Below are positions 7,863-14,096 of a DNA stretch of 22,640 nucleotides, in pieces. Under the pieces are notes generated by a model, which did not search any database, was not told the DNA's origin, and worked only from the letters and a program-made list of their open reading frames with translations. Made by a program: the position numbers and the translations under genes. The DNA is taken from assembly GCA_035532755.1 (NCBI GenBank), contig DATKQI010000176.1, positions 1-22,640 on the forward strand, given 5' to 3'. Origin of the DNA: DATKQI01 sp035532755 (GTDB lineage: Bacteria; Pseudomonadota; Alphaproteobacteria; Acetobacterales; Acetobacteraceae). The stretch's first letter is position 1, and the number at the start of each line of letters is the position of its first letter.

Positions 7863-8435
7863 TCAGGCGGCCGGCTCGGCCGGTTCCGCGCCTTCCTCGA
7901 ACACCGCGATCTCCTCGGCCGGCTCGGCCTCCTCGGCGGCCTGGCCCACCGCCTCGCCCCGCGCCTGCTTTTCGGCCTCCTCGGGGCTGCGGGCGACGTT
8001 CACGCTCACCTGGATCGACACTTCCGGATGCAGCACCACGCGCACGTTCGCGATGCCGAGGGACTTGATCGGGTGTTCCAGGATCACTTGGCTGCGGGTG
8101 ATGGACAGCCCCGCCGCGGTCGTCGCCTCGGCGATGTCCCGCGCCGCGACCGAGCCGTACAGCCCGCCCGATTCGCCGGCCTGCCGGATGATGACGACGC
8201 TGAGCCCGCCCACGCGCTCGGCCACACGCTCGGCCTCCTCGCGGCGCTTGAGGTTCTGCGCCTCGAGCTGCGCGCGCTGCTGCTCGAACCGCGCGAGATT
8301 GTCCTTCGTGGCGCGCAGCGCCTTCTTCTGCGGCAGCAGGTAGTTGCGGGCATAGCCCGGCTTCACCTTCACCACCTCTCCCATCTGCCCCAGCTTCTCG
8401 ACACGCTGCAGCAGGATCAGTTCCAGAGCGGCCAT
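7863..8435 (-). CDS. rplI: 50S ribosomal protein L9
   Basis: A 190-residue large-subunit protein that binds 23S rRNA at the base of the L1 stalk. The N-terminal domain is classical: MAALELILLQRVEKLGQMGEVVKVKPGYARNYLLP in outline, then the long connecting helix rich in Glu/Gln/Arg (about residues 45-75) and the C-terminal domain with SVAARDIAEA. It is longer than E. coli L9 (149 residues) because of an acidic, Ala/Glu-rich tail after about residue 150, a frequent alphaproteobacterial extension. A GAGGAGAGG ribosome site precedes the ATG. It is the last gene of rpsF-rpsR-rplI, 10 bp behind rpsR. Confidence 0.97.
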   Translation of the reverse strand: MAALELILLQRVEKLGQMGEVVKVKPGYARNYLLPQKKALRATKDNLARFEQQRAQLEAQNLKRREEAERVAERVGGLSVVIIRQAGESGGLYGSVAARDIAEATTAAGLSITRSQVILEHPIKSLGIANVRVVLHPEVSIQVSVNVARSPEEAEKQARGEAVGQAAEEAEPAEEIAVFEEGAEPAEPAA

Positions 8436-8445
8436 GATCCTCTCC

Positions 8446-8721
8446 TCAGCTCACGATATAGGGCAGCAGGGCCAGGAAGCGGGCGCGCTTGATGGCGTTG
8501 GCCAGCTCGCGCTGCTTCTTGGCGGAAACCGCAGTGATGCGGCTCGGCACGATCTTGCCGCGCTCGCTCAGGAAGCGGGAAAGCAGCCGCACGTCCTTGT
8601 AGTCGATCTTCGGCGCGTTGGGGCCGGAGAACGGGCAGGACTTCTTGCGGCGGTAGAACGGCCGGCGCGCGCCCACGGCGGCGCGGCGGGCGGCGGGATT
8701 GATCTCGGTGCTGTCGGACAT
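8446..8721 (-). CDS. rpsR: 30S ribosomal protein S18
   Basis: A 91-residue small-subunit protein that forms a heterodimer with S6 on the platform of the 30S subunit. The core RRPFYRRKKSCPFSGPNAPKI, DYKDVRLLSRFLSERGKI and PSRITAVSAKKQRELANAIKRARFLALLPY segments match the family along their whole length. It sits 6 bp after rpsF and 10 bp before rplI, in the usual order, so it is translationally coupled to S6, its binding partner. Confidence 0.98.
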   Translation of the reverse strand: MSDSTEINPAARRAAVGARRPFYRRKKSCPFSGPNAPKIDYKDVRLLSRFLSERGKIVPSRITAVSAKKQRELANAIKRARFLALLPYIVS

Positions 8722-8727
8722 CGGGGC

Positions 8728-9228
8728 CTACTCCAAACCGGCGAAAGCGGGGGCGCGGTCGTCGTCGTCGCGCTCGCCGCCAGGGAAACCACCCTCGCGG
8801 GCACGGAATTCCTCGCGCTCGTCATAGCCGCGGCGGCGGCCGGATTCGAAGCGCCCGGCGGGCTTCGGCCCGCGGAAGCCGCGGTCCCTCTCGTCGGACT
8901 TGCGGGAGAGGATGGCCGACGGCGCCTCCTCGATCGCGTCCACGCGCAGGGTGAGGAAGCGCAGCACATCCTCGTTCAGGCCAAGCTGCCGCTCCATCTC
9001 GGTGATCGACGCCGGCGGCGCCTCCAGCCCGAGCAGCATGTAATGGCCCTTGCGGTTCTTCTTGATGCGGTAGGCGAGGCTGCGCAGCCCCCAGTACTCC
9101 CGCTTCTTCACGCTCCCGCCCTCGGCTTCGAGCTGGGCAGCGATCACGTCCGCCACGCCCTCGACCTGCTGCTGCGTGACATCGTTGCGTGCGATCAGCA
9201 CGCATTCGTACAATGGCATCTGGGGCAT
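8728..9228 (-). CDS. rpsF: 30S ribosomal protein S6
   Basis: A 166-residue small-subunit protein. The start at 9228 follows an AGGGAGGA ribosome site and gives the family beginning MPLYECVLIARNDVTQQQV within the first 22 residues; the reading frame stays open further upstream but without family similarity. The ferredoxin-like fold runs to about residue 95 with GLRSLAYRIKKNRKGHY and VLRFLTLRVD. The remaining 65 or so residues are a charged tail rich in Arg, Asp, Glu and Gly, longer than the poly-Glu tail of E. coli S6. It is the first gene of the operon and is divergent from the SRPBCC gene. Confidence 0.96.
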   Translation of the reverse strand: MPQMPLYECVLIARNDVTQQQVEGVADVIAAQLEAEGGSVKKREYWGLRSLAYRIKKNRKGHYMLLGLEAPPASITEMERQLGLNEDVLRFLTLRVDAIEEAPSAILSRKSDERDRGFRGPKPAGRFESGRRRGYDEREEFRAREGGFPGGERDDDDRAPAFAGLE

Positions 9229-9324
9229 CTGGTCCTCCCTCTGGCTGTTTCGGCCCGCGTATGCCCCCCGATGGGGCGAACGGACATAGCCGGGCACGAT
9301 GCCGGGCCCGGCAGGGAAGCCGGG

Positions 9325-9354
9325 CGTATACGCTCGTTCCGGCGGAATGCGCAA
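9325..9354 (-). promoter_or_regulatory. Candidate promoter for rpsF operon
   Basis: On the minus strand TTGCGC (9354-9349) and TATACG (9330-9325) are separated by 18 bases, about 95 bases before the rpsF start. The hexamers are moderate matches. The leader that would be made contains a short GCCCC/GGGGC hairpin; I could not confirm the S6:S18-binding leader motif known in other bacteria. Confidence 0.3.
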
Positions 9355-9378
9355 GGTGGGCACCGTTCCCCGAGAAGC

Positions 9379-9438
9379 GCAACTTTTCGGTTGCACATCG
9401 CGCGCCCGCATGCCATGAACAGGCAACCAGGAGGTTGC
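9379..9438. promoter_or_regulatory. Two identical palindromes GCAAC-N6-GTTGC, probable ArsR-type operators
   Basis: Site 1 (9379-9394) and site 2 (9423-9438) both read GCAAC-N6-GTTGC with different 6-base centres. Their centres are 44 bp apart, about four helical turns. Site 2 extends to a 7-bp perfect stem (GGCAACC/GGTTGCC, 9422-9439) whose loop and right arm contain the AGGAGG ribosome site of the SRPBCC gene starting at 9443. Both lie in the divergent rpsF/SRPBCC spacer. That the ArsR protein encoded by the second gene binds them is inference. Confidence 0.5.
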
Positions 9439-9442
9439 CAAT

Positions 9443-9889
9443 ATGACCGATCGCGTCGAGAAGACCATCGACCTGCGCGCGCCCGTCGAACGGGTCTGGC
9501 GCGCGCTGACCGATCACACCGAGTTCGGCACATGGTTCCGGGTGAAGCTGGAAGGCCCGTTCGTGCCCGGGGAACTGTCCCGCGGCCGCATCACCTACCC
9601 TGGCTACGAGCATGTCGTCTGGGAGGCGAGGATCGTGAAGATGGAGCACCCGCGGCTGTTCTCCTTCACCTGGCATCCCTACGCCGTCGATCCGGCGGTG
9701 GATTATTCGAAGGAGCCGCCCACCCTCGTCGAATTCAGGCTGGAACCGGCGGCGGGCGGCACGCGGCTGGTCATCATGGAGTCCGGCTTCGACGCCTTGC
9801 CGAAAAACCGCCGGGCGGAGGCCCTGCGCATGAACGGCAGCGGGTGGGAGCAGCAGGCCAGGAACATCCAGGCGCATGTCGAGCCCTAA
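9443..9889 (+). CDS. SRPBCC (AHSA1/START-like) domain protein
   Basis: A 148-residue single-domain protein with the helix-grip fold that encloses a hydrophobic ligand cavity. The beginning VEKTIDLRAPVERVWRALTDHTEFGTWF is typical of the AHSA1/COG3832 group, as are the WEARIVKMEHPRLFSFTWHP strand region and the C-terminal helix with GWEQQARNIQAHVEP. No enzyme function can be assigned; such proteins are often paired with an ArsR regulator, as here. It overlaps the ArsR gene by 14 bp, so the pair is one operon and translationally coupled. The strong AGGAGG ribosome site lies inside a perfect hairpin, which could reduce translation when folded. Confidence 0.9.
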   Translation: MTDRVEKTIDLRAPVERVWRALTDHTEFGTWFRVKLEGPFVPGELSRGRITYPGYEHVVWEARIVKMEHPRLFSFTWHPYAVDPAVDYSKEPPTLVEFRLEPAAGGTRLVIMESGFDALPKNRRAEALRMNGSGWEQQARNIQAHVEP

Positions 9890-10214
9890 CCTGCCGGTTC
9901 CCGCCGCGAACCCGGTCGCGGTGTTCGCCGCCCTTGGCGACCGGACCCGCCTGTCGTTGCTGACGACGCTCAGCGACGGGCAGGCGCGGTCCATCGCCAT
10001 GCTTTCGGCGGATGCGCGGCTGACGCGGCAAGCCATCACCAAGCATCTTCACGTGCTGGAAAACGCGGGCCTGGTGAGCAGCATCCGCACCGGCCGCGAA
10101 AGCCGGTTCGCCTACCGGCCTGAACCGATCGCCGAGGCGATGGCGTATCTCGATACGGTTTCAGCGCAATGGGACGATGCCTTGGCGCGGCTCCGCGCGC
10201 TGGTGGAGGAGTGA
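9876..10214 (+). CDS. ArsR-family winged-helix transcriptional regulator
   Basis: A 112-residue dimeric repressor-type protein. It opens with VAVFAALGDRTRLSLLTTLSDGQ, the ArsR helix pattern, then the helix-turn-helix LTRQAITKHLHVLENAGLV (about residues 50-68) and the wing RTGRESRFAYRPEPIAEA. The metal-binding ELCVCDL-type motif of true ArsR/SmtB sensors is absent, so it belongs to the large non-metal subgroup found with SRPBCC proteins. It starts inside the SRPBCC gene; in many genomes the regulator comes first, so the order is the reverse of the usual. It probably controls its own operon, possibly through the paired palindromes upstream at 9379-9438. Confidence 0.92.
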   Translation: MSSPNLPVPAANPVAVFAALGDRTRLSLLTTLSDGQARSIAMLSADARLTRQAITKHLHVLENAGLVSSIRTGRESRFAYRPEPIAEAMAYLDTVSAQWDDALARLRALVEE

Positions 10215-10291
10215 TCGGGCGACACGGGTGCGCCATGCCGCGCCATGTTCAACAATGCTCGCGCCCGATTACGAATTTCCCCGAATCGGGG
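10214..10291. other. Structured convergent spacer
   Basis: The short gap between the convergent ArsR and conserved small-protein genes holds an 8-bp inverted repeat (ATCGGGCG at 10214-10221, CGCCCGAT at 10262-10269) and the palindrome CCCCGA-A-TCGGGG (10279-10291). Neither is followed by a T-run, so a factor-independent terminator cannot be claimed. Confidence 0.35.
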
Positions 10292-10293
10292 CA

Positions 10294-10656
10294 TCAGCGC
10301 GACCGCCCACGGCCCGGCAGCGCGGACAGCAGCCATCGCAGGCCGCGCCGTTCGGGCAATGGCGGCGCACCCCCGCCCGCGGGCAGCAGCGCCACCAGCC
10401 GCGCCGCGATCGCCGTCGCATCCGCAAGCGGCCAGAGGCTGGCCGGCATGGCCGCGATGATCCGGGCGAGCCCATCCACCGCGGCCGCCCGCGGCAGCTT
10501 CGCCAGCCGCCCGGCTTCCTGCCACGGGTCCATGCCCAGGCGCGCGAGAGCGGAGAGAACGCTCAGCGTCATCCCGCTCGCCTCCACGCCGACATCGGCG
10601 AACAGGAACCCGTTCAGATCCGAACGCCGCAGGGCAAATGCGTCAGTACTTGCCAT
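10294..10656 (-). CDS. Conserved hypothetical small protein
   Basis: A 120-residue protein without a recognised domain. It begins with DAFALRRSDLNGFLFADVGVEASGM in outline, continues with an amphipathic helical stretch (TLSVLSALARLGMDPWQEAGRLAKLP) and ends in a basic, Pro/Gly/Arg-rich tail. From memory, proteins with the same DLNxFLFAxVGxExxGM opening and LSALARLGxDPWxEAxRL core recur in Acetobacteraceae, which supports it being real, but no function is known to me. No membrane segment or signal peptide is apparent. It has its own predicted promoter with a perfect TATAAT upstream and is convergent with the ArsR gene. Confidence 0.75.
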   Translation of the reverse strand: MASTDAFALRRSDLNGFLFADVGVEASGMTLSVLSALARLGMDPWQEAGRLAKLPRAAAVDGLARIIAAMPASLWPLADATAIAARLVALLPAGGGAPPLPERRGLRWLLSALPGRGRSR

Positions 10657-10693
10657 GGCACGACCCCATTCATTTCCTGCCCATTCATCTCTT

Positions 10694-10699
10694 GATTAT
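10694..10699 (-). promoter_or_regulatory. -10 element (TATAAT) upstream of the conserved small protein
   Basis: A perfect TATAAT on the minus strand in a short A+T-rich patch, 38 bases before the start codon at 10656. No good -35 is present 16-18 bases upstream. Just downstream a 9-bp direct repeat, ATGAATGGG on the minus strand (10680-10688 and 10665-10673), lies between the -10 and the gene. Confidence 0.4.
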
Positions 10700-10790
10700 A
10701 TTTGGGGTCTGCTTTCACCGATCATGGGGTTTTCCGATGAAAATTCGATAATCCTGGATAGTTGATCGCGATAGAGCGGCGCGCGCCCGC

Positions 10791-11732
10791 CTACAGCTCC
10801 AATTCCCAGTTCTGCCCCACCAGATCGGCCCCGAAGCTGTGGTGCCGCTCCTCCGCCACCAGCCGGAATCCCGCCTGCTGGTAGATCCGCCGCGCCGCGA
10901 CCAGCACGTCGTTGGTCCAGAGCGTGATCCGGCGATACCCGGCCTCCCGCGCGAAGCCGATGCACGCCTCCACCAGCCTGTGCCCGATCCCTCCGCCCCG
11001 CGCGGACGGCTCCACGTAGAGCAGCCGCAATTTCGCCACCTCGTCGGACTGGCGGACGAGGAATACCGAGCCCACGATCTCCCCGGCCCGCTCCGCGATC
11101 CAGCACCGCTCCCGCCCCGGCACGAAATCCCGGATGAACGCGGCGACGATTTCGGCCACCAGCGCCTCGAACCCCTCGTCCCAGCCGTATTCCTCGGCGT
11201 AGAGCACCCCTTGGCGATGCACCACCCACCCCATGTCCCCGGGCCGGTGCGGCCGCAGCACGCAGGGCGGCCGGGGTTCTTGCGGATCGGCCCCGCCCAG
11301 AACGGCCTCGGCCCGGCCCAGCGCCGCCACCAGGGCCTGCCGCTCCGCCGCCGGCAGCGCCTCCAGCATCCCGCCGATCTCGCTGCGCGAGCGGGCGTCG
11401 ATGGCGGCGAACGCCTCCCGCCCCCGCTCCGTCAGCGACAGCAGGGTCTGCCGGCCATCCATCTCGGAGGGCCGCCGGTCGATCAGCCCGCGCTCCTCGA
11501 AGCCGCGCAGGATGCGGCTGAGATAGCCCGCATCCAGCCCCAGCTCGCCGCCCAGCCCCGTCGCGGTCGCCGTGCCATGCTGTGCCAGCTCGTAGATCAC
11601 CCGCCCCTCGGTCAGCGAGAGCGGGCCGCCCAGCAGCCCTTCGTGCAACACGCCGATCCGCCGGGTATAGAAGCGGCTGAACCGCCGCACCGCCGCGATC
11701 TGCGCCGCGAGGCTCGCATCCGCCACGATCAT
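10791..11732 (-). CDS. MarR-family regulator fused to GNAT N-acetyltransferase
   Basis: A 313-residue two-domain protein. Residues 1-150 are MarR: VRRFSRFYTRRIGVLHEGLL, LSLTEGRVIYELA, the recognition helix in LGLDAGYLSRILRGFEERGLI and a wing with MDGRQTLLSLTERG. Residues 160-313 are a GNAT acyltransferase: CWIAERAGEIVGSVFLV, LRLLYVEPSARGGGIGHRLVEACI (acetyl-CoA pyrophosphate loop R-G-G-G-I-G) and LWTNDVLVAARRIYQQAGF. The ATG at 11732 is preceded by AGGAGG at good spacing; a GTG two codons earlier overlaps that site and is less likely. This fused family is widespread, but what it acetylates is unknown. It is divergent from fabD; the intervening palindrome at 11769-11787 is a likely self-operator. 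Confidence 0.92.
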   Translation of the reverse strand: MIVADASLAAQIAAVRRFSRFYTRRIGVLHEGLLGGPLSLTEGRVIYELAQHGTATATGLGGELGLDAGYLSRILRGFEERGLIDRRPSEMDGRQTLLSLTERGREAFAAIDARSRSEIGGMLEALPAAERQALVAALGRAEAVLGGADPQEPRPPCVLRPHRPGDMGWVVHRQGVLYAEEYGWDEGFEALVAEIVAAFIRDFVPGRERCWIAERAGEIVGSVFLVRQSDEVAKLRLLYVEPSARGGGIGHRLVEACIGFAREAGYRRITLWTNDVLVAARRIYQQAGFRLVAEERHHSFGADLVGQNWELEL

Positions 11733-11768
11733 CCCCACCTCCTCACCACCGCGTGACCGTCCCGCTGT

Positions 11769-11787
11769 TGATTGACAGAGTCAACTA
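11769..11787. promoter_or_regulatory. Palindromic putative MarR operator
   Basis: TTGAC-AGA-GTCAA (11772-11784) is a perfect 13-bp palindrome. Extending it to eight bases per arm (TGATTGAC and GTCAACTA) keeps six of eight pairs. It lies 37-55 bp upstream of the MarR-GNAT start, and about 145 bp upstream of fabD. The size and symmetry suit a MarR dimer; actual binding is inferred. Confidence 0.5.
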
Positions 11788-11811
11788 AAATCCCCGGCAC
11801 GCGGGGGCCAC

Positions 11812-11850
11812 CGCCCATGGCATCGCCCATGGCATCGCCCATGGCATCGC
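11812..11850. repeat. 12-bp tandem repeat, 3.25 copies (CATGGCATCGCC)
   Basis: Copies at 11816-11827, 11828-11839 and 11840-11850 (last base missing), with a quarter copy at 11812-11815, all exact. It lies in the spacer between the MarR-GNAT gene and fabD, immediately before a perfect TTGACA (11852-11857). Each unit holds NcoI-like CCATGG symmetry. Length variation here would change promoter spacing without affecting a protein. Confidence 0.9.
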
Positions 11851-11930
11851 ATTGACAGGAAGGCAGCCGAAAGCTACCCCGCGCCCCGTTCCGCCTCCTC
11901 CCTTTCGGCAGCGCTCCGAGGTTCCCTCGC

Positions 11931-12887
11931 ATGGCCGTGCACGCGTTCATCTTTCCCGGTCAGGGCAGCCAGTCCGTCGGCATGGGCCGCGATCTGGCGG
12001 CCGCCTTCGCCCCGGCGCGCGAGGTGTTCCAGGAAGTGGACGACACCCTCCAGCACAAGCTCTCGAAGCTGATGTTCGAAGGCCCCGCCGAGGAACTCAC
12101 GCTGACCGAGAACGCCCAGCCGGCGCTCATGGCCGTCTCCCTCGCCACATTGCGGGTGCTGGAGCGGGAGGCGGGGCTGATCCTGCCGCGGAAGGCCGCG
12201 GTGGTGGCCGGGCACTCGCTCGGCGAATACAGCGCGCTCGCCGCCGCCGGCACCTTCTCGCTCGCCGATGCCGCACGCCTGCTGCGGCTGCGCGGGTCCG
12301 CCATGCAGCAGGCGGTGCCGCCCGGCCTCGGCGCCATGGCCGCCCTGCTGGGGGCCGAGCTGGACCAGGCCATCGAGATCTGCGCCGCCGCCGCCGAAGG
12401 GCCGGATGGCCCCGAAGTGCTGCAGCCCGCGAACGACAACGGCGGCGGCCAGGTCGTGATTTCCGGCCACCGCGCGGCGGTGGAGCGGGCGGTGGAGCTG
12501 GCGAAGGGGCGCGGGGTGAAGCGGGCGATGCTGCTGCCGGTCTCGGCCCCGTTCCACTGCGCGCTGATGGCCCCGGCCGCCGATGCGATGGCCGAGGCGC
12601 TGGCCACCGCCGCTCTCGGCGCCCCGGCGGTGCCGCTGATCGCCAACATCTCGGCGGCCAAGGCGACCGATCCCGTGCGCATCCGCGAACTGCTGGTCCA
12701 GCAGGTGACCGGCATGGTCCGCTGGCGCGAGAGCGTGCTCGCCATGGTCGCCATGGGGATCGACAGTTTCATCGAACTCGGCGCGGGCAAGGTGTTGTCG
12801 GGCCTCGTCCGCCGGATCGCGCCGGATGCCGCCACCGCCTCGGCCGGCACCCCCGCCGAGATCGAGGCGCTGGTGAAGGCGCTCTGA
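11931..12887 (+). CDS. fabD: Malonyl-CoA:ACP transacylase FabD
   Basis: A 318-residue cytosolic enzyme that moves malonyl from CoA to acyl carrier protein, supplying extender units for type II fatty acid synthesis. It starts with the family's FIFPGQGSQSVGMGRDL (substrate-binding Gln in GQGSQ). The nucleophile is S96 in GHSLGEY and the catalytic His is H209 in APFHCALM; a Q/N-rich ANDNGGGQVVISG segment completes the pocket. The start is preceded by a small hairpin, CGAGG-TTC-CCTCG, that includes the only Shine-Dalgarno-like bases (GAGG). It is the first gene of fabD-fabG-acpP-fabF-mltG and ends 11 bp before fabG. Confidence 0.97.
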   Translation: MAVHAFIFPGQGSQSVGMGRDLAAAFAPAREVFQEVDDTLQHKLSKLMFEGPAEELTLTENAQPALMAVSLATLRVLEREAGLILPRKAAVVAGHSLGEYSALAAAGTFSLADAARLLRLRGSAMQQAVPPGLGAMAALLGAELDQAIEICAAAAEGPDGPEVLQPANDNGGGQVVISGHRAAVERAVELAKGRGVKRAMLLPVSAPFHCALMAPAADAMAEALATAALGAPAVPLIANISAAKATDPVRIRELLVQQVTGMVRWRESVLAMVAMGIDSFIELGAGKVLSGLVRRIAPDAATASAGTPAEIEALVKAL

Positions 12888-12898
12888 GGGAGAGGCAC

Positions 12899-13636
12899 AT
12901 GTTCAGGCTGGACGGCAAGGTCGCGCTCATCACCGGCGCCTCGGGCGGCATCGGGGCCGCGATCGCGCGCGCCTTCCACGCGCAGGGGGCGAGGGTCGCG
13001 CTGTCCGGCACCCGCCGGGACGCGCTTGATTCCCTGGCTGCCGAACTCGGCGCGAACGCCGCCGTCTGCCCGGCGGATCTGCGCGATCCGGCCGCCCCGG
13101 ATGCGCTGCTCGCCGCCGCGGAGGCCGCGCTGGGCCCGCTCGACATCCTGGTGAACAACGCCGGCTACACGCGCGATATGCTGGCGATGCGGATGGCCGA
13201 TGCGGATTGGCAGGGCGTGCTGGATGTCGATCTCACCGCCCCGTTCCGGCTGGTGCGCGCGGCCCTTCGCGGCATGCTGCGCCGGCGGGCCGGGCGGATC
13301 ATCAACATCGCCAGCATCGTCGCCGCCACCGGCAACCCCGGGCAGGCGAACTACGCCGCCGCCAAGGCCGGGCTGATCGGGATGAGCAAGGCGCTGGCGC
13401 AGGAAGTCGCCTCCCGCGCGGTCACGGTGAACGTCATCGCGCCGGGCTTCGTCGCCACCGCGATGACCGATGCGATGCCCGAGGCGAATCGGGCGAAGAT
13501 GGCCGAGCGCATCCCGCTGGCCCGCCTCGGCCAGCCGGCGGATATCGCCGCCGCGGCGGTATATCTGGCCTCGGAGGAGGCCGGCTGGGTCACCGGCGCC
13601 ACGCTGCACGTGAACGGCGGCATGGCGATGATCTGA
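12899..13636 (+). CDS. fabG: 3-oxoacyl-[acyl-carrier-protein] reductase FabG
   Basis: A 245-residue short-chain dehydrogenase that reduces 3-oxoacyl-ACP with NADPH in the first reduction step of elongation. The nucleotide motif TGASGGIG is near residue 15, NNAG near residue 87, and the catalytic set S139, Y152 and K156 has the normal Ser-13-Tyr-3-Lys spacing. The C-terminal GWVTGATLHVNGGMAMI is the standard FabG ending. The ATG at 12899 follows GAGGGAGAGG, and the reading frame further upstream within fabD is not used. Context with acpP and fabF makes FabG rather than another SDR certain in practice. Confidence 0.97.
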   Translation: MFRLDGKVALITGASGGIGAAIARAFHAQGARVALSGTRRDALDSLAAELGANAAVCPADLRDPAAPDALLAAAEAALGPLDILVNNAGYTRDMLAMRMADADWQGVLDVDLTAPFRLVRAALRGMLRRRAGRIINIASIVAATGNPGQANYAAAKAGLIGMSKALAQEVASRAVTVNVIAPGFVATAMTDAMPEANRAKMAERIPLARLGQPADIAAAAVYLASEEAGWVTGATLHVNGGMAMI

Positions 13637-13828
13637 AATGGCCGCCCGCACCGTTCCGGCGCCGGCATGGCGCCAGGGCACCCCGACAGCGGTTGGCGAC
13701 CATGACAAATCCATGCTAAGCGCGCCAAGGTTTTGTCCGGACCCCGCTGGCGCGCCGCCAGGGGCTTCCCGGCGAAAGATGGAAACCGGACGTCAATCAG
13801 GAACCGGCAGGCAGGAGTTGAGAGGCCG
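13637..13828. other. fabG-acpP spacer with possible acpP promoter and hairpin
   Basis: No gene is seen. TTGGCG (13693-13698) and CTAAGC (13716-13721), 17 bases apart, could be a weak promoter for acpP. An 8-bp inverted repeat (GCGCGCCA near 13720, TGGCGCGC near 13749) could fold in the acpP leader. A separate acpP promoter would fit the need for far more ACP than the other enzymes, but the evidence is thin. Confidence 0.3.
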
Positions 13829-14068
13829 ATGAGCGAGATCGCCGACAAGGTGAAGAAGATCGTGGTGGAGCATCTGGGCGTCGAGGAGGCCAAGGTGACC
13901 CCCGAGGCGTCGTTCATCGACGATCTGGGCGCCGACAGCCTCGATACGGTCGAGCTGGTGATGGCCTTCGAGGAGGCGTTCAGCGTGGAAATCCCCGAGG
14001 ACGCGGCCGAGAAGATCAGCACGGTGAAGGACGCGATCGACTATATCGAGAAGCAGAAGGCCGCCTGA
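13829..14068 (+). CDS. acpP: Acyl carrier protein
   Basis: A 79-residue acidic carrier protein that holds growing acyl chains on a 4'-phosphopantetheine arm. S37 in the invariant GADSLDTVELVMAFEE is the attachment site; the four-helix plan with EIADKVKKIVVEHLGV at the start and ISTVKDAIDYIEKQ at the end is complete. An AGGAG and a GAGAGG lie just upstream of the ATG. It sits between fabG and fabF, which start 192 bp and 28 bp away. The protein ends in KAA, like many alphaproteobacterial ACPs. Confidence 0.98.
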   Translation: MSEIADKVKKIVVEHLGVEEAKVTPEASFIDDLGADSLDTVELVMAFEEAFSVEIPEDAAEKISTVKDAIDYIEKQKAA

Positions 14069-14096
14069 AGCGGGCCGCGTGGGAAGGAACGGCGCC

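Noticed and set aside
9229..9324. S6:S18-binding leader RNA upstream of rpsF
   Set aside because: Known from other bacteria and positionally expected, but I could not identify the conserved bulge and stem pattern by eye.
8434..9963. Plus-strand 509-codon frame opposite rpsR and rpsF
   Set aside because: Shadow of the ribosomal protein genes and of the SRPBCC gene in another frame; no motifs.
10279..10291. CCCCGA-A-TCGGGG as an intrinsic terminator
   Set aside because: The stem is perfect but short, and no T-run follows on either strand.
11960..13714. Long minus-strand open frame across fabD and fabG (584 codons)
   Set aside because: It spans two well supported genes on the other strand and has low-complexity composition; an antisense shadow.
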